A stretch of DNA of 44,259 nt, from positions 1 to 44,259 of the forward strand of contig JAEULG010000097.1 in NCBI GenBank assembly GCA_016793875.1. The letters are read 5' to 3'. The translations under genes were made by a program, and so were the position numbers. Under the pieces are notes generated by a model. That model saw only the letters and a list, made by a program, of their open reading frames with translations, was not told the origin of the DNA and did no database searches. Shown here one piece after another: positions 11,924 through 21,478 of this stretch. Each line of letters starts with the position of its first letter. The stretch's first letter is position 1. The DNA is from Rhodospirillales bacterium. GTDB lineage: Bacteria > Pseudomonadota > Alphaproteobacteria > Rhodospirillales > Defluviicoccaceae.

Positions 11924-12046
11924 TCAGCGGAAGAGCAGGCTGCCGAGAGCCAACAGCAGGGCGGCGACGATGCCGATGATGCTGCCGTTGGCAGACAGCC
12001 ACTGGTCGATCACCTCGCGCACCCATTCCAACTCGTCGAATCCCAT
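11924..12046 (-). CDS. 40-residue single-pass membrane protein
   Basis: Very short gene supported by a strong ribosome site: GGAGGA 8 bases upstream of ATG (12046-12044). The product has an amphipathic acidic N-terminal half (MGFDELEWVREVIDQWLSA) and a 17-residue hydrophobic C-terminal segment (SIIGIVAALLLALGSLL) ending in a single Arg. It probably sits in the inner membrane with a helix on the cytoplasmic surface. No family recognised. The frame is open further upstream to 12127, but no better start is there. Confidence 0.55.
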   Translation of the reverse strand: MGFDELEWVREVIDQWLSANGSIIGIVAALLLALGSLLFR

Positions 12047-12340
12047 GAAGTCATTCCTCCTCCAGGCCAAACCCCGGCTTTGACTTGCATGCGATGAGCA
12101 AGCCTCCGGCCAGGAAACAGCGATCAAAGTCCTGTGATGCCGATCCCAATGCCAATGGCAGCCGCAGGTTCATGCACTGCACCGACCGCCGCTGCCATCG
12201 GCTGAAATCCCGCATATCTTACGGAGCGGTCCCGCGGGCGGGTCGGTTTTCGGCGCAAGGCGGCTTTGCTTTCGTTGCAGGGCATCCTTTGGCGCCGGCT
12301 GCTATCGGCGGCCATCGACGCTCGCAACAGGAGGGTTTCG

Positions 12341-13582
12341 TTGAGCTCATCCATTGATGCGGACGATCGCGACGCTTCCCGGCAGCGGCTGATTGCGACG
12401 GGCCTGCTGCTGCTGGCGGTGGCGCTGTTCGCGGCGACGTTCTTCGATCCGCAGCCCGGCTTCTGGACGCTGCTCGCTCGGCGAACCGCCGAGGCCGGCG
12501 TCGCCGGCGGCGTCGCCGACTGGTTCGCGGTGACCGCGCTGTTCCGCCGGCCGCTGGGCCTGCCGATCCCGCACACCGGCGTCATCCCCAACAACAAGGA
12601 GCGCATCGCCCGAGGCCTCGCCCGGTTCGTCGAGAAGCACTTTCTGGAGCCGGCGACAGTGGCCGCCCGCCTGCGCCAGGCCGACCTGACCGGCCGGCTG
12701 GCCCGCTGGCTGGTGGCCCCGGAGCATGCGGCGCTGGTCGGCGAGCGCGCCACCCAGGCGGTGTCCTCGCTGGTGGCCTCGGCTCCGGAGGAGGATCTCA
12801 ACGGTCTGGTCCGCCGCGCGGCGCTGCGCGGCTTGTCCGGCGTCGATCTCGCCGGGCTGTTCGCCATCGGCCTGCAGGCCATGTACGACGCTGGTCGCCA
12901 TCAGGAACTGTTCGACGGAATGATCGGGCGCGCTCGCGACTGGATCAGCGAAAACCCGGCCCGCCTCGAGCAGATGATCGAGGACCGCACGGCGTGGTGG
13001 GTGCCGAAGGCGGTCGACCGCGAGCTGGGCCGGCTGGCGGTGCAGCAGGCGACGGCGCTGCTGGGTGAGATGACCCCGGCTGACTCGCAGGCCCGCCGCG
13101 CCTTCGACCGGCTCGTCCTCGGTCTGATCAGCGACGTCCGCACCTCGCCGCGCCATCAGCGGCAGATCGAGGCGATCAAGCGCGACATGATGGCTTCGGG
13201 GCAGCTTGCCGAGGCGCTCGACCGCACCGCCGAGGAGCTGCGCCGGATGCTGATGGAGGATGTGGCCGATCGCGACTCGCAGGTTCGCCGGGTGATCACC
13301 GACGGGGTGCAGCGCTTCGCCGAACGACTCGCCGCCGACGAGGCGCTGCGCAAGCGGCTGGAGCGGCGGCTGATCTGGGTGGTGCGCGGGCTGGTCAAGC
13401 CGTGGCGGGGCAGCGTCGGCGGCTTCTTTGCCGATGTCATGCGCGGGTGGGAGACCAGCACGCTCGCCGACCGCCTGGAGAACGCCGTGGGGCGGGACCT
13501 GCAGTACGTCCGGATCAACGGCACCCTGGTCGGGGGACTGGCCGGCGGCGTGCTGTTCCTCGCCACTTGGTGGACGCACTGA
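12341..13582 (+). CDS. DUF445 family membrane protein
   Basis: 413 aa from a TTG at 12341, which has an AGGAGGG ribosome site 6 bases upstream; the frame extends to 12266 without a better start. Transmembrane segments at ~17-35 and near the C-terminus (GTLVGGLAGGVLFLATWW) bracket a long helical region. The ADWFAVTALFRRPLGLPIPHTGVIPNNKERI stretch, spanning ~59-89, is the family hallmark. DUF445 proteins resemble B. subtilis YheB and E. coli YjiN; function unknown. Upstream 12047-12340 contains no other recognisable feature. Confidence 0.85.
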   Translation: MSSSIDADDRDASRQRLIATGLLLLAVALFAATFFDPQPGFWTLLARRTAEAGVAGGVADWFAVTALFRRPLGLPIPHTGVIPNNKERIARGLARFVEKHFLEPATVAARLRQADLTGRLARWLVAPEHAALVGERATQAVSSLVASAPEEDLNGLVRRAALRGLSGVDLAGLFAIGLQAMYDAGRHQELFDGMIGRARDWISENPARLEQMIEDRTAWWVPKAVDRELGRLAVQQATALLGEMTPADSQARRAFDRLVLGLISDVRTSPRHQRQIEAIKRDMMASGQLAEALDRTAEELRRMLMEDVADRDSQVRRVITDGVQRFAERLAADEALRKRLERRLIWVVRGLVKPWRGSVGGFFADVMRGWETSTLADRLENAVGRDLQYVRINGTLVGGLAGGVLFLATWWTH

Positions 13583-13773
13583 CCGTTGAAGTGGGTAGCC
13601 TTCGCCTGGGATAGGCGACCGGGAATGCGGCGCAGATGGTGGACCGGGCTGCCGCGTATCGGCGTTGACCGGCACCGGCTCGGCAAGCCAATGATCTCGC
13701 CGGTTGGGGAAAGGACGTCGGTTTCGATGGTTGGGCTGGTGACACGGCCGCCTCGGCAGCCGAGAGGCGTGCG

Positions 13774-15099
13774 ATGACCGGCAGCGCTTTCGGTTCACCG
13801 GCCCGCCGCGTGGCGGTGGCGGTGGGCCCGGCTGTGCTGCTTCTCGCCGGCCTGGGCTTTGCGGGGGCGATGCACCCCGGTGCTGCGGTCGTGGTGGCGG
13901 TCGCGGCGGTCGCCGGGGCCTTCTGGCTGGTGCGGCCACCGCCGCCGCCCGATGCTGTGGCAAAGCCACTGCCGGCGCCGTCCCCGGCCACGCTGCAGGC
14001 GGTGCTGGAGGGAATTCCGGATCCCCTCATCGTGCTCAACGGCGCCCGCGAGATCATCGCCGTCAACGGTGCTGCCAGCGAAAGCTTCGGCATCGGCTCG
14101 CTCGGCCGTGATCTGGCGCTGTCGCTACGCCACCCGGAAGTGCTGGCGGCAGTCGAGACGGCAGTAGCCGGTGGCTCGTCGAGCACCACCGAAATCACGC
14201 TGCCGGCCCCGGTACCGCGCACCTTCGCGCTGCACGTCGCCGTCCTCGGCGAGGAGAACGGCCCCGGCAGCGCGCCCGCTGCCGCGCCGCGCGTCGTCCT
14301 CGTTCTCCGCGACGAGACGCGGGCGAAGCGTGCCGAGCGCAGCCGCGCCGACTTCGTCACCAATGCCTCGCACGAACTGCGCTCGCCGCTGTCGGCGCTG
14401 ATCGGCTTCATCGAAACCCTGCGCGGGCCGGCGAGCGAGGACGTCGCCGCGCGCGAACGCTTCCTGACGATCATGCAGTCGGAAGCGCAGCGGATGGCCC
14501 GGCTGGTCGAGGATTTGATGTCGCTGTCGCGCGTCGAGATCAACGAGCACGTCCTGCCGCGCCACCGGGTCGGCGTTGCCGATGTTCTTGCCGCCGTCGC
14601 CGACGCACTGGCGGGGCGTGCCGAGAAGCGCCAAATGACGATCCGGTTGACGTGCCCCGCGGACCTGCCGCCGGTGCTCGGCGAAGCCGACCAGCTCACC
14701 CAGGTTTTTCACAACCTCGTCGACAACGCGTTGAAGTACGGACGGGCCGGCACCACGGTCGAGATCGTCGCGGCCTTCGTCGAGCGGATGCCGGGCACCC
14801 CGTCGGGAGCATTGCGGATCGCCATCTCCGATGCCGGCGACGGCATCGATACCCTCCATCTGCCGCGGCTGACCGAGCGCTTCTATCGGGCCGACGCCGG
14901 CCGCTCGCGCCGCCTCGGCGGCACCGGCCTCGGCCTCGCCATTGTCAAGCATATCGTCAACCGCCACCGCGGCCAGCTGACCATCAGCAGCCGGATCGGC
15001 GAGGGCAGCACCTTTACCGTTTTCCTTCCCGCGCTGGCTCCCCCGGTCGGCGACGCGCGGCAGGGTGTCGGTGGTCCGGCGGATGTCATCAAACCGTAA
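13774..15099 (+). CDS. phoR: Phosphate regulon sensor histidine kinase PhoR
   Basis: Senses phosphate status through the Pst/PhoU complex and phosphorylates PhoB. 441 aa. Two short hydrophobic segments (~12-31 and ~37-54) form a hairpin with almost no periplasmic loop, typical of PhoR. A PAS domain (~70-180: EGIPDPLIVLNG...IIAVNGAASESFG) precedes HisKA with phospho-acceptor H200 in NASHELRSPL, and HATPase_c with N-box NLVDNALKYG (N314/N318), G1 DAGDGI and G2 GTGLGLAIVKHI. ATG 13774 is chosen. The stop lies inside the Pho-box array that precedes pstS. 13583-13773 contains nothing recognisable. Confidence 0.93.
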   Translation: MTGSAFGSPARRVAVAVGPAVLLLAGLGFAGAMHPGAAVVVAVAAVAGAFWLVRPPPPPDAVAKPLPAPSPATLQAVLEGIPDPLIVLNGAREIIAVNGAASESFGIGSLGRDLALSLRHPEVLAAVETAVAGGSSSTTEITLPAPVPRTFALHVAVLGEENGPGSAPAAAPRVVLVLRDETRAKRAERSRADFVTNASHELRSPLSALIGFIETLRGPASEDVAARERFLTIMQSEAQRMARLVEDLMSLSRVEINEHVLPRHRVGVADVLAAVADALAGRAEKRQMTIRLTCPADLPPVLGEADQLTQVFHNLVDNALKYGRAGTTVEIVAAFVERMPGTPSGALRIAISDAGDGIDTLHLPRLTERFYRADAGRSRRLGGTGLGLAIVKHIVNRHRGQLTISSRIGEGSTFTVFLPALAPPVGDARQGVGGPADVIKP

Positions 15100-15116
15100 T
15101 GTACTTGTCATATAAT
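15083..15116 (+). promoter_or_regulatory. Pho-box array and -10 element of the pst promoter
   Basis: Three 7-base units matching the PhoB half-site CTGTCAT recur every 11 bases: ATGTCAT at 15083 (6/7), CCGTAAT at 15094 (5/7), TTGTCAT at 15105 (6/7). A perfect TATAAT lies at 15111-15116, 10 bases after the second unit, the spacing seen where a Pho box replaces the -35. The array overlaps the phoR stop codon and lies 108-141 bases before pstS. PhoB control is therefore very likely; the match was made by eye. Confidence 0.72.
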
Positions 15117-15223
15117 GATAGCCAGCGGCGCTTAAGGTCCGCACCCCGGGCTTTCGCACCTGCACACATCATCGGCGGTGCGCGGCGACCCGGGGCAGGA
15201 TACGGAAGAAGCGGGAGAATTCG

Positions 15224-16258
15224 ATGATCAGGAGAGCCCTGGCCCTGGCGGTGTTGGCGACCGTCGTCACCGCCGCTGCAGCGCAGGCGCGTGACCAGAT
15301 CCGCATCGTCGGCTCGTCGACGGTCTTTCCTTTCACTACCCGCGTCGCCGAGGAGTTTGGCCGTACCACCAACTTCAAGACGCCTGTGGTCGAGAGCACC
15401 GGCACCGGTGGTGGTTTCAAGCTGTTCTGTGAGGGCGCCGGCGTCGATACCCCCGACATCGCCAATGCCTCGCGCGGGGTAAAGAAGTCCGAGGTCGAAA
15501 CCTGCGCCAAGAACGGCGTGACCGAGATCACCGAGATCAAGATCGGTTTCGACGGCATCGTCCTCGCCAACTCGCTTGCCTCGCCGCAGCTCAACATCAA
15601 CCTGCAGCAGCTTTTCCTGGCGCTCGCCAAGGACGTTCCCGATGGCAAGGGCGGCTTGGTCGCCAATCCCAACAAGATGTGGAGCGATGTCGACAAGTCG
15701 CTGCCGGCGAAGAAGATCGAAGTGCTTGGGCCGCCGCCGACATCCGGGACGCGCGATGCCTTCGCCGAGTTGGCTATGGAAGGCGGCTGCAACCGCATTC
15801 CGGAACTGGCGGCGCTGAAGAAGACCGACGAGGCCAAGCACAAGGCGGTGTGTCAGGGCATCCGCGAGGATGGCGCCTTCATCGAAGCGGGCGAGAACGA
15901 CGTCCTGATCGTCCGCAAGCTGGAAGCCAACAAGGATGCCTTCGGCATCTTCGGCTACAGCTTCCTCGACCAGAACCGTGACAAGATTCAGAGCAGCCTG
16001 ATCGACGGCATCGACGACGATTACGACAACATCTCCTCGGGCAAGTACCCGATCTCGCGCTCGCTGTTCATCTACGTCAAGAAGGCGCACATCGGCGTCG
16101 TCCCGGGGATCAAGGAATTCCTCAGCGAGTACACCTCCGACAAGGCATGGGGACCGGAGGGGTATCTCGCCGACAAGGGACTGATCGCGCTGCCCGATGC
16201 GGAACGCGCGAAGTGGCGGGCGCAGGCACTGGCCCTGCCCAATAACGTCGGCATGTAA
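15224..16258 (+). CDS. pstS: Phosphate ABC transporter substrate-binding protein PstS
   Basis: Periplasmic phosphate-binding protein of the Pst uptake system. 344 aa with a signal peptide (1-~22, cleavage after AQA). Phosphate-contacting motifs: GSSTVFPF near the mature N-terminus, STGTGGGFKLFCEG, IANASRG, and PTSGTRDAFAEL. GGGAG precedes ATG 15224 by 7 bases. First gene after the Pho-box promoter. Cysteines in FCEGAG, ETCAKN, GGCNR and AVCQG could form disulphides. A strong hairpin follows before pstC. Confidence 0.95.
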   Translation: MIRRALALAVLATVVTAAAAQARDQIRIVGSSTVFPFTTRVAEEFGRTTNFKTPVVESTGTGGGFKLFCEGAGVDTPDIANASRGVKKSEVETCAKNGVTEITEIKIGFDGIVLANSLASPQLNINLQQLFLALAKDVPDGKGGLVANPNKMWSDVDKSLPAKKIEVLGPPPTSGTRDAFAELAMEGGCNRIPELAALKKTDEAKHKAVCQGIREDGAFIEAGENDVLIVRKLEANKDAFGIFGYSFLDQNRDKIQSSLIDGIDDDYDNISSGKYPISRSLFIYVKKAHIGVVPGIKEFLSEYTSDKAWGPEGYLADKGLIALPDAERAKWRAQALALPNNVGM

Positions 16259-16275
16259 CACTCGGCGGGGGGAGT

Positions 16276-16308
16276 CGTCGGACCGCCGCGCCGCGGCCGG
16301 TCCCCGAC
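16276..16308 (+). terminator. Intercistronic hairpin between pstS and pstC
   Basis: CGTCGGACCG (16276-16285) can pair with CGGTCC-CC-GACG ending near 16308, with two bulged C and a GC-rich inner loop. There is no U-run. Such a hairpin after the binding-protein gene usually stabilises the upstream message or partly terminates transcription, giving more PstS than permease. The role here is inferred. Confidence 0.4.
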
Positions 16309-16326
16309 GGCATCCGGTCACGGCCC

Positions 16327-17703
16327 ATGCACATCCTCATTCTCATCGCGACGCTCCTGATCCTGACGGCCGCTGGCTTCTGGCTCGGCCGGTCGCGCGC
16401 CGTCGCGACCGCCGCCGCCGGCCGCCGCCGGCTGCACTCGCTGCCCAGCTATTACGGCTGGTACGTCGTCGTCTGGTGCGGATTGCCATCGCTGCTGCTG
16501 CTGCTCGCCTGGCTGGCCCTCGAGCCCTCCGTGCTGCAACTCATCACCATCGACAGCCTGCCGCCGGAAAGCCGGGACCTGCCGGCCGCCCAGCTTGGGC
16601 TGCTGTTCAACGATATCCGCAATTTTGCGGCGGGCGGCGGCACCTCCGCCGATCCGGTGGTGCAGGCTGCCGCCGATCGCTACAACGCGCTGCGGTGGAC
16701 CAGCTACCTGATGCTGTTCGGCCTGATGGCGGCGCTGGCGCTCGCCGGGCTGCTCTGGGCACGCAGGCAAATCTCGCCGCGGTTGCGCGCCCGCAACCGG
16801 GTCGAGCATGTGATCACCGCCCTGCTGATCGTCAGCTCGGTGGTGGCTGTCCTGACCACCATCGGCATCGTGCTGTCGCTGATCTTCGAGGCCAGCCGCT
16901 TCTTCCTGCGGGTGCCGCTCACCGACTTCCTGTTCGGCTTGGCCTGGAGCCCGCAGATCGCGCTGCGCGCCGACCAGGTGGGCGCCAGCGGCGCCTTCGG
17001 CGCCGTCCCGCTATTCGTCGGGACTCTCGTCATCGCGTTCATCGCCATGTGCGTGGCGATGCCCGTCGGGCTTTTATCCGCCATCTACCTCGCCGAATAC
17101 GCCCATCCCAAGTTCCGGATGGCGATCAAGCCGTTGCTGGAGATCCTCGCCGGCATCCCCACCGTCGTCTACGGCTTCTTCGCCGCGCTCACCGTCGCGC
17201 CGTTCTTCCGCAATGCCGGCAGCGAAGCCGGCTTCGATGTCTCGTCGGAGAGCGCGCTGGCGGCGGGCGTCGTAATGGGGATCATGATCATCCCATTCGT
17301 CTCCTCGCTGTCGGACGACGTCATCACCGCCGTCCCCCAGTCCATGCGCGAGGGCTCGTACGGCCTCGGCGCCACCCAGTCGGAGACCATCCGCCGGGTG
17401 ATCATCCCGGCGGCGCTGCCGGGGATCATCGGCGGCTTCCTGCTCGCCGTCTCCCGCGCCATCGGCGAGACGATGATCGTGGTGATGGCGGCAGGCCTCG
17501 CTGCCAACCTCACCGTCAACCCGTTCCAGGCGGTGACGACGGTGACCGTGCAGATCGCCACCCTGCTGGTGGGCGACCAGGAGTTCGACAGCCCGAAGAC
17601 GCTCGCCGCGTTTGCCCTCGGCCTCGTTCTGTTCTGTGTCACCCTCGGCCTCAACGTCATCGCCTTGCGCATCGTCACCAAGTATCGGGAACAGTATGAA
17701 TAG
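16327..17703 (+). CDS. pstC: Phosphate ABC transporter permease PstC
   Basis: Inner-membrane channel subunit of PstSCAB. 458 aa, longer than the ~320 aa of E. coli PstC because of an N-terminal extension with its own hydrophobic segments (~1-20, ~45-68, ~118-140); the extended form is common in alphaproteobacteria. The C-terminal permease domain has six helices, the EYAHPKFRMAIKPLLEILAGIPTVVYGFFA segment near 258-287, and the EAA loop (SMREGSYGLGATQSETIRRVIIP) that docks on PstB. Its stop overlaps the pstA start by 8 bases. Confidence 0.93.
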   Translation: MHILILIATLLILTAAGFWLGRSRAVATAAAGRRRLHSLPSYYGWYVVVWCGLPSLLLLLAWLALEPSVLQLITIDSLPPESRDLPAAQLGLLFNDIRNFAAGGGTSADPVVQAAADRYNALRWTSYLMLFGLMAALALAGLLWARRQISPRLRARNRVEHVITALLIVSSVVAVLTTIGIVLSLIFEASRFFLRVPLTDFLFGLAWSPQIALRADQVGASGAFGAVPLFVGTLVIAFIAMCVAMPVGLLSAIYLAEYAHPKFRMAIKPLLEILAGIPTVVYGFFAALTVAPFFRNAGSEAGFDVSSESALAAGVVMGIMIIPFVSSLSDDVITAVPQSMREGSYGLGATQSETIRRVIIPAALPGIIGGFLLAVSRAIGETMIVVMAAGLAANLTVNPFQAVTTVTVQIATLLVGDQEFDSPKTLAAFALGLVLFCVTLGLNVIALRIVTKYREQYE

Positions 17704-19015
17704 CGAGACCGGCCATGCCGCCGCGGTGCCGGCGGCGGTGCCCCGTGCCGCCGATCGCGTCGCGGCCAGCCTGAAGAGGCGTTACGCCGCCGAGCGGCGG
17801 TTTCGCGCATGTGGCCTTGCCGCGGTATGCTTTGCCGTCTTCTGTCTCGGCGTGCTGCTGTTCACTGTCTTTCGCACCGCCATCCCGGCGTTCACCCAGA
17901 CGATGATCGAGCTGGAGGTGACCCTTTATCCGCAGGAGATCGACCCTGCCGGGACCCGCACTGCCGACGCCATCTCGACCGCCGACTACCAGAAGCTGAT
18001 CCGCGACGCTCTCGATGATCTTTTCCCCGATATCAGCGACCGTCGGCAGCGGCGCGAGCTGATGGCGCTGCTGAGCCCGGGGGCCACCTACACCCTGCGC
18101 GATACGGTCATGGCGGACCCCGGCCTGATCGGCCGGCGGATCACCGTCCGCGTTCCCTTTGCCGATGACGTCGACCAGTTCGCCAAGGGGCGCTTCGATG
18201 CTGCCGCCGATGCGGCAAGCCGGCCCCTGAGCGACAAGCAGATCGAGTGGTTCCAGCGGCTGGAGCAGCGCGGCCTCGTCCACCACGACTTCAACACGAC
18301 GCTGTTCACCGCCGGCGATTCCCGCTCCCCGGAGCTGGCGGGCATCTGGGGCGCGCTCGTCGGGACGTTCTGGACGATGCTGGTGACGATGGCGATTTCG
18401 TTCCCGCTGGCGATCGGCGCGGCCGTCTATCTTGAGGAGTTCGCGCCGAAGAACCGTTGGACGGCACTGATCGAGGTCAACATCAACAACCTCGCAGCCG
18501 TCCCGTCGATTGTCTTCGGTCTGCTCGGCCTTGCCGTCTTTCTCAATGTCTTCGGCCTGCCGCGATCGGCACCGCTGGTCGGCGGGCTGGTGCTGGCGCT
18601 GATGACGCTGCCGATCATCATCATCGCCAGCCGCGCTGCGCTGAAGGCAGTGCCCCCGTCGATCCGCGAAGCCGCGCTCGGCGTCGGCGCCTCGAAGGTG
18701 CAGACGGTCTTCCACCACGTCGTGCCGCTGGCGATGCCGGGGATGCTGACGGGCGCCATCCTGGGCATGGCGCACGCCCTCGGCGAGACGGCGCCGCTGC
18801 TGATGATCGGCATGGTCGCCTTCATCGTCGATATCCCCGGCAGCCCGCTGTCGGCGGCGACGGTGATGCCGGTGCAGATCTACCTGTGGTCGGACTCGCC
18901 GGAGCGGGCGTTCGTCGAGCGCTCGGCAGCGGCTATCGTCATCCTGCTGGGCTTCCTGGTGGTGATGAACCTAGTGGCGGTGGTGCTGCGTCGCCGCTTC
19001 GAGCGGAAATGGTAA
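17696..19015 (+). CDS. pstA: Phosphate ABC transporter permease PstA
   Basis: Second channel subunit of Pst. 439 aa from ATG 17696, which overlaps the end of pstC. The N-terminal ~220 residues (one membrane helix at ~43-66, then a soluble periplasmic-type region) match the DUF3333-type extension of alphaproteobacterial PstA; E. coli PstA lacks it. The permease domain follows with FWTMLVTMAISFPLAIGAAVYLEEF, NNLAAVPSIVFGLLGLAVF and the EAA loop PPSIREAALGVGASKVQTVFHHV. The open frame back to 17612 is inside pstC. Confidence 0.93.
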   Translation: MNSETGHAAAVPAAVPRAADRVAASLKRRYAAERRFRACGLAAVCFAVFCLGVLLFTVFRTAIPAFTQTMIELEVTLYPQEIDPAGTRTADAISTADYQKLIRDALDDLFPDISDRRQRRELMALLSPGATYTLRDTVMADPGLIGRRITVRVPFADDVDQFAKGRFDAAADAASRPLSDKQIEWFQRLEQRGLVHHDFNTTLFTAGDSRSPELAGIWGALVGTFWTMLVTMAISFPLAIGAAVYLEEFAPKNRWTALIEVNINNLAAVPSIVFGLLGLAVFLNVFGLPRSAPLVGGLVLALMTLPIIIIASRAALKAVPPSIREAALGVGASKVQTVFHHVVPLAMPGMLTGAILGMAHALGETAPLLMIGMVAFIVDIPGSPLSAATVMPVQIYLWSDSPERAFVERSAAAIVILLGFLVVMNLVAVVLRRRFERKW

Positions 19016-19056
19016 TGCCGGCCAGCCCGACCAGGGAGGCCGGGGAGTAGCGGACG

Positions 19057-19881
<825 letters not shown>

Positions 19882-19913
19882 GCGTCTGCACGAGGTTTCA
19901 GGAGGCAAGCGCC

Positions 19914-20624
19914 ATGGCTTCGGAACATATCGTCAAGTCGTTCGACGACCAGCTGAAGCGCCTGGAAAACCTGATCGCGGAGATGGGCGGGCTCGCCGAG
20001 ATGCAGCTTGCCGAAGCCATCGAGGCGATGAGCCAGCGCGACCTGGAGCGGGCGGCGAAGATCACTGCTGCCGACCAGCGTATTGATGACCTGGAGACGC
20101 TTGTGGACCAGGGGGCGATCTCGCTGCTGGCGCTGCGCCAGCCGATGGCGCGCGATTTGCGCGAGATCGTCGGCGCGCTGAAGGCATCGAGTATGCTTGA
20201 GCGCATCGGCGACTATGCCAAGAACGTCGCCAAGCGGACGGCGGTGCTGGTGGAGATGCCGCCGGTACCCTCGGCGCAGACCGTCGTCCGCCTCGGCACC
20301 CTAGCCCAGGAGATGATCAAGGACGTGCTCGACGCCTACATCGCCCGCGATGCCGACAAGGCGGAGAGCGTCCGCCATCGCGACAAGGAGCTGGACGCGC
20401 TCTACACCAGCATTTTCCGCGAGCTGCTGACCTACATGATGGAAGATCCGCGCAGCATCACCGCCTGCACCCACCTGCTGTTCATTGCCAAGAACATCGA
20501 GCGGATCGGCGACCACGCCACCAACATCGCCGAGGTGGTGGTGTTCCTGGTCCATGGTCACACCCCGACCGACCAGCGGCCGAAGGACGACATCACCCCC
20601 AGCTTCACCCTGTTGAAGCCATGA
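19914..20624 (+). CDS. phoU: Phosphate signalling regulator PhoU
   Basis: Couples Pst transport to PhoR signalling and represses the Pho regulon in high phosphate. 236 aa, standard length, made of two three-helix PhoU repeats with acidic metal-binding clusters (e.g. EMGGLAEMQLAEAIEAM and the later NIERIGDHATNIAEVVVFLV). Strong CAGGAGG ribosome site 8 bases before ATG. Its stop overlaps the phoB start by four bases (ATGA), so the two are coupled. Confidence 0.95.
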   Translation: MASEHIVKSFDDQLKRLENLIAEMGGLAEMQLAEAIEAMSQRDLERAAKITAADQRIDDLETLVDQGAISLLALRQPMARDLREIVGALKASSMLERIGDYAKNVAKRTAVLVEMPPVPSAQTVVRLGTLAQEMIKDVLDAYIARDADKAESVRHRDKELDALYTSIFRELLTYMMEDPRSITACTHLLFIAKNIERIGDHATNIAEVVVFLVHGHTPTDQRPKDDITPSFTLLKP

Positions 20625-21364
20625 CCCCGGCCGCTCCTGCCAATGCCCTCCAACCGGGGATGACGGCGAAGCCCCGGCTGCTCATCGTCGAGGATGAGGA
20701 CGCCCAGGCGGAGATGCTCCGCTACAACTTCAGCCGCGAGGGCTTCGACGTTCTGGTTGCCGCCGACGGCGACGAGGCGCTGCTCGCCGTCGACGAGCAG
20801 CAGCCCGACTTGGTCGTCCTCGACTGGATGCTGCCGGGAACCTCGGGCATCGCCGTCTGCCAGCGGCTGCGCGCCCGGCCGGCGACGCGGAGCCTGCCGA
20901 TCATCATCCTGACCGCCCGCAGCGAGGAGAATGACCGTATTCGCGGGCTCGAGAGCGGTGCCGATGATTATGTCGTCAAGCCGTTCTCGCCGAGTGAACT
21001 GGTGGCGCGGGTGCGGGCCGTGCTGCGGCGGGCGCGGCCGGCGCTGAGCGAAGAGAAGCTCGTCTGCGGCGACATCACCATGGATCTCGTCACCCATCGG
21101 GTGAGCCGCAGCGGCAAGCGGATCCATCTTGGCCCGACCGAATACCGGCTGCTGCGGCTGTTTCTGGAGCGGCCCTACCGGGTATTCACCCGCGAGCAGC
21201 TGCTTGACCAGGTGTGGGGGCGGGACATCCACGTCGAGCTGCGCACCGTCGACGTCCATATCCGGCGTTTGCGCAAGGCCCTCGGCACCCACGGCGATGA
21301 CGACGTCATCCGCACCGTCCGTGGCACCGGCTACGCCCTCGACGTCGACGAGGCCGCGGCGTAG
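20621..21364 (+). CDS. phoB: Phosphate regulon response regulator PhoB
   Basis: Transcription factor that binds Pho boxes when phosphorylated by PhoR. 247 aa with a ~15-residue N-terminal extension. Receiver domain: acidic pocket E24-D25, phospho-acceptor D68 (VVLDWMLPG), T98 and K120. OmpR/PhoB winged helix in the C-terminal half with LGPTEYRLLRLFLERPYRVFTREQLLDQVWG and the RTVDVHIRRLRKAL recognition helix. Its likely target array is at 15083-15111, giving positive feedback on its own operon. Confidence 0.95.
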   Translation: MTPAAPANALQPGMTAKPRLLIVEDEDAQAEMLRYNFSREGFDVLVAADGDEALLAVDEQQPDLVVLDWMLPGTSGIAVCQRLRARPATRSLPIIILTARSEENDRIRGLESGADDYVVKPFSPSELVARVRAVLRRARPALSEEKLVCGDITMDLVTHRVSRSGKRIHLGPTEYRLLRLFLERPYRVFTREQLLDQVWGRDIHVELRTVDVHIRRLRKALGTHGDDDVIRTVRGTGYALDVDEAAA

Positions 21365-21370
21365 GTCTGC

Positions 21371-21391
21371 CTGCCGACCATGCGCCGGCAG
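21371..21391 (+). terminator. Possible terminator of the pst-phoU-phoB operon
   Basis: CTGCCG (21371-21376) and CGGCAG (21386-21391) form a 6-bp stem with a 9-base loop six bases after the phoB stop. A T-rich run (GTTCTTTCT) comes only about 20 bases later, so this is a weak or rho-assisted candidate. Confidence 0.28.
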
Positions 21392-21478
21392 CAGTTGCAG
21401 AGTTCTTTCTCGTCTCCTTCGGCGTGTCAGTCGAGGGCCAGGGTTGCAGTGGGCGCCGGAAGCTGGGAGGCTGTCGCC

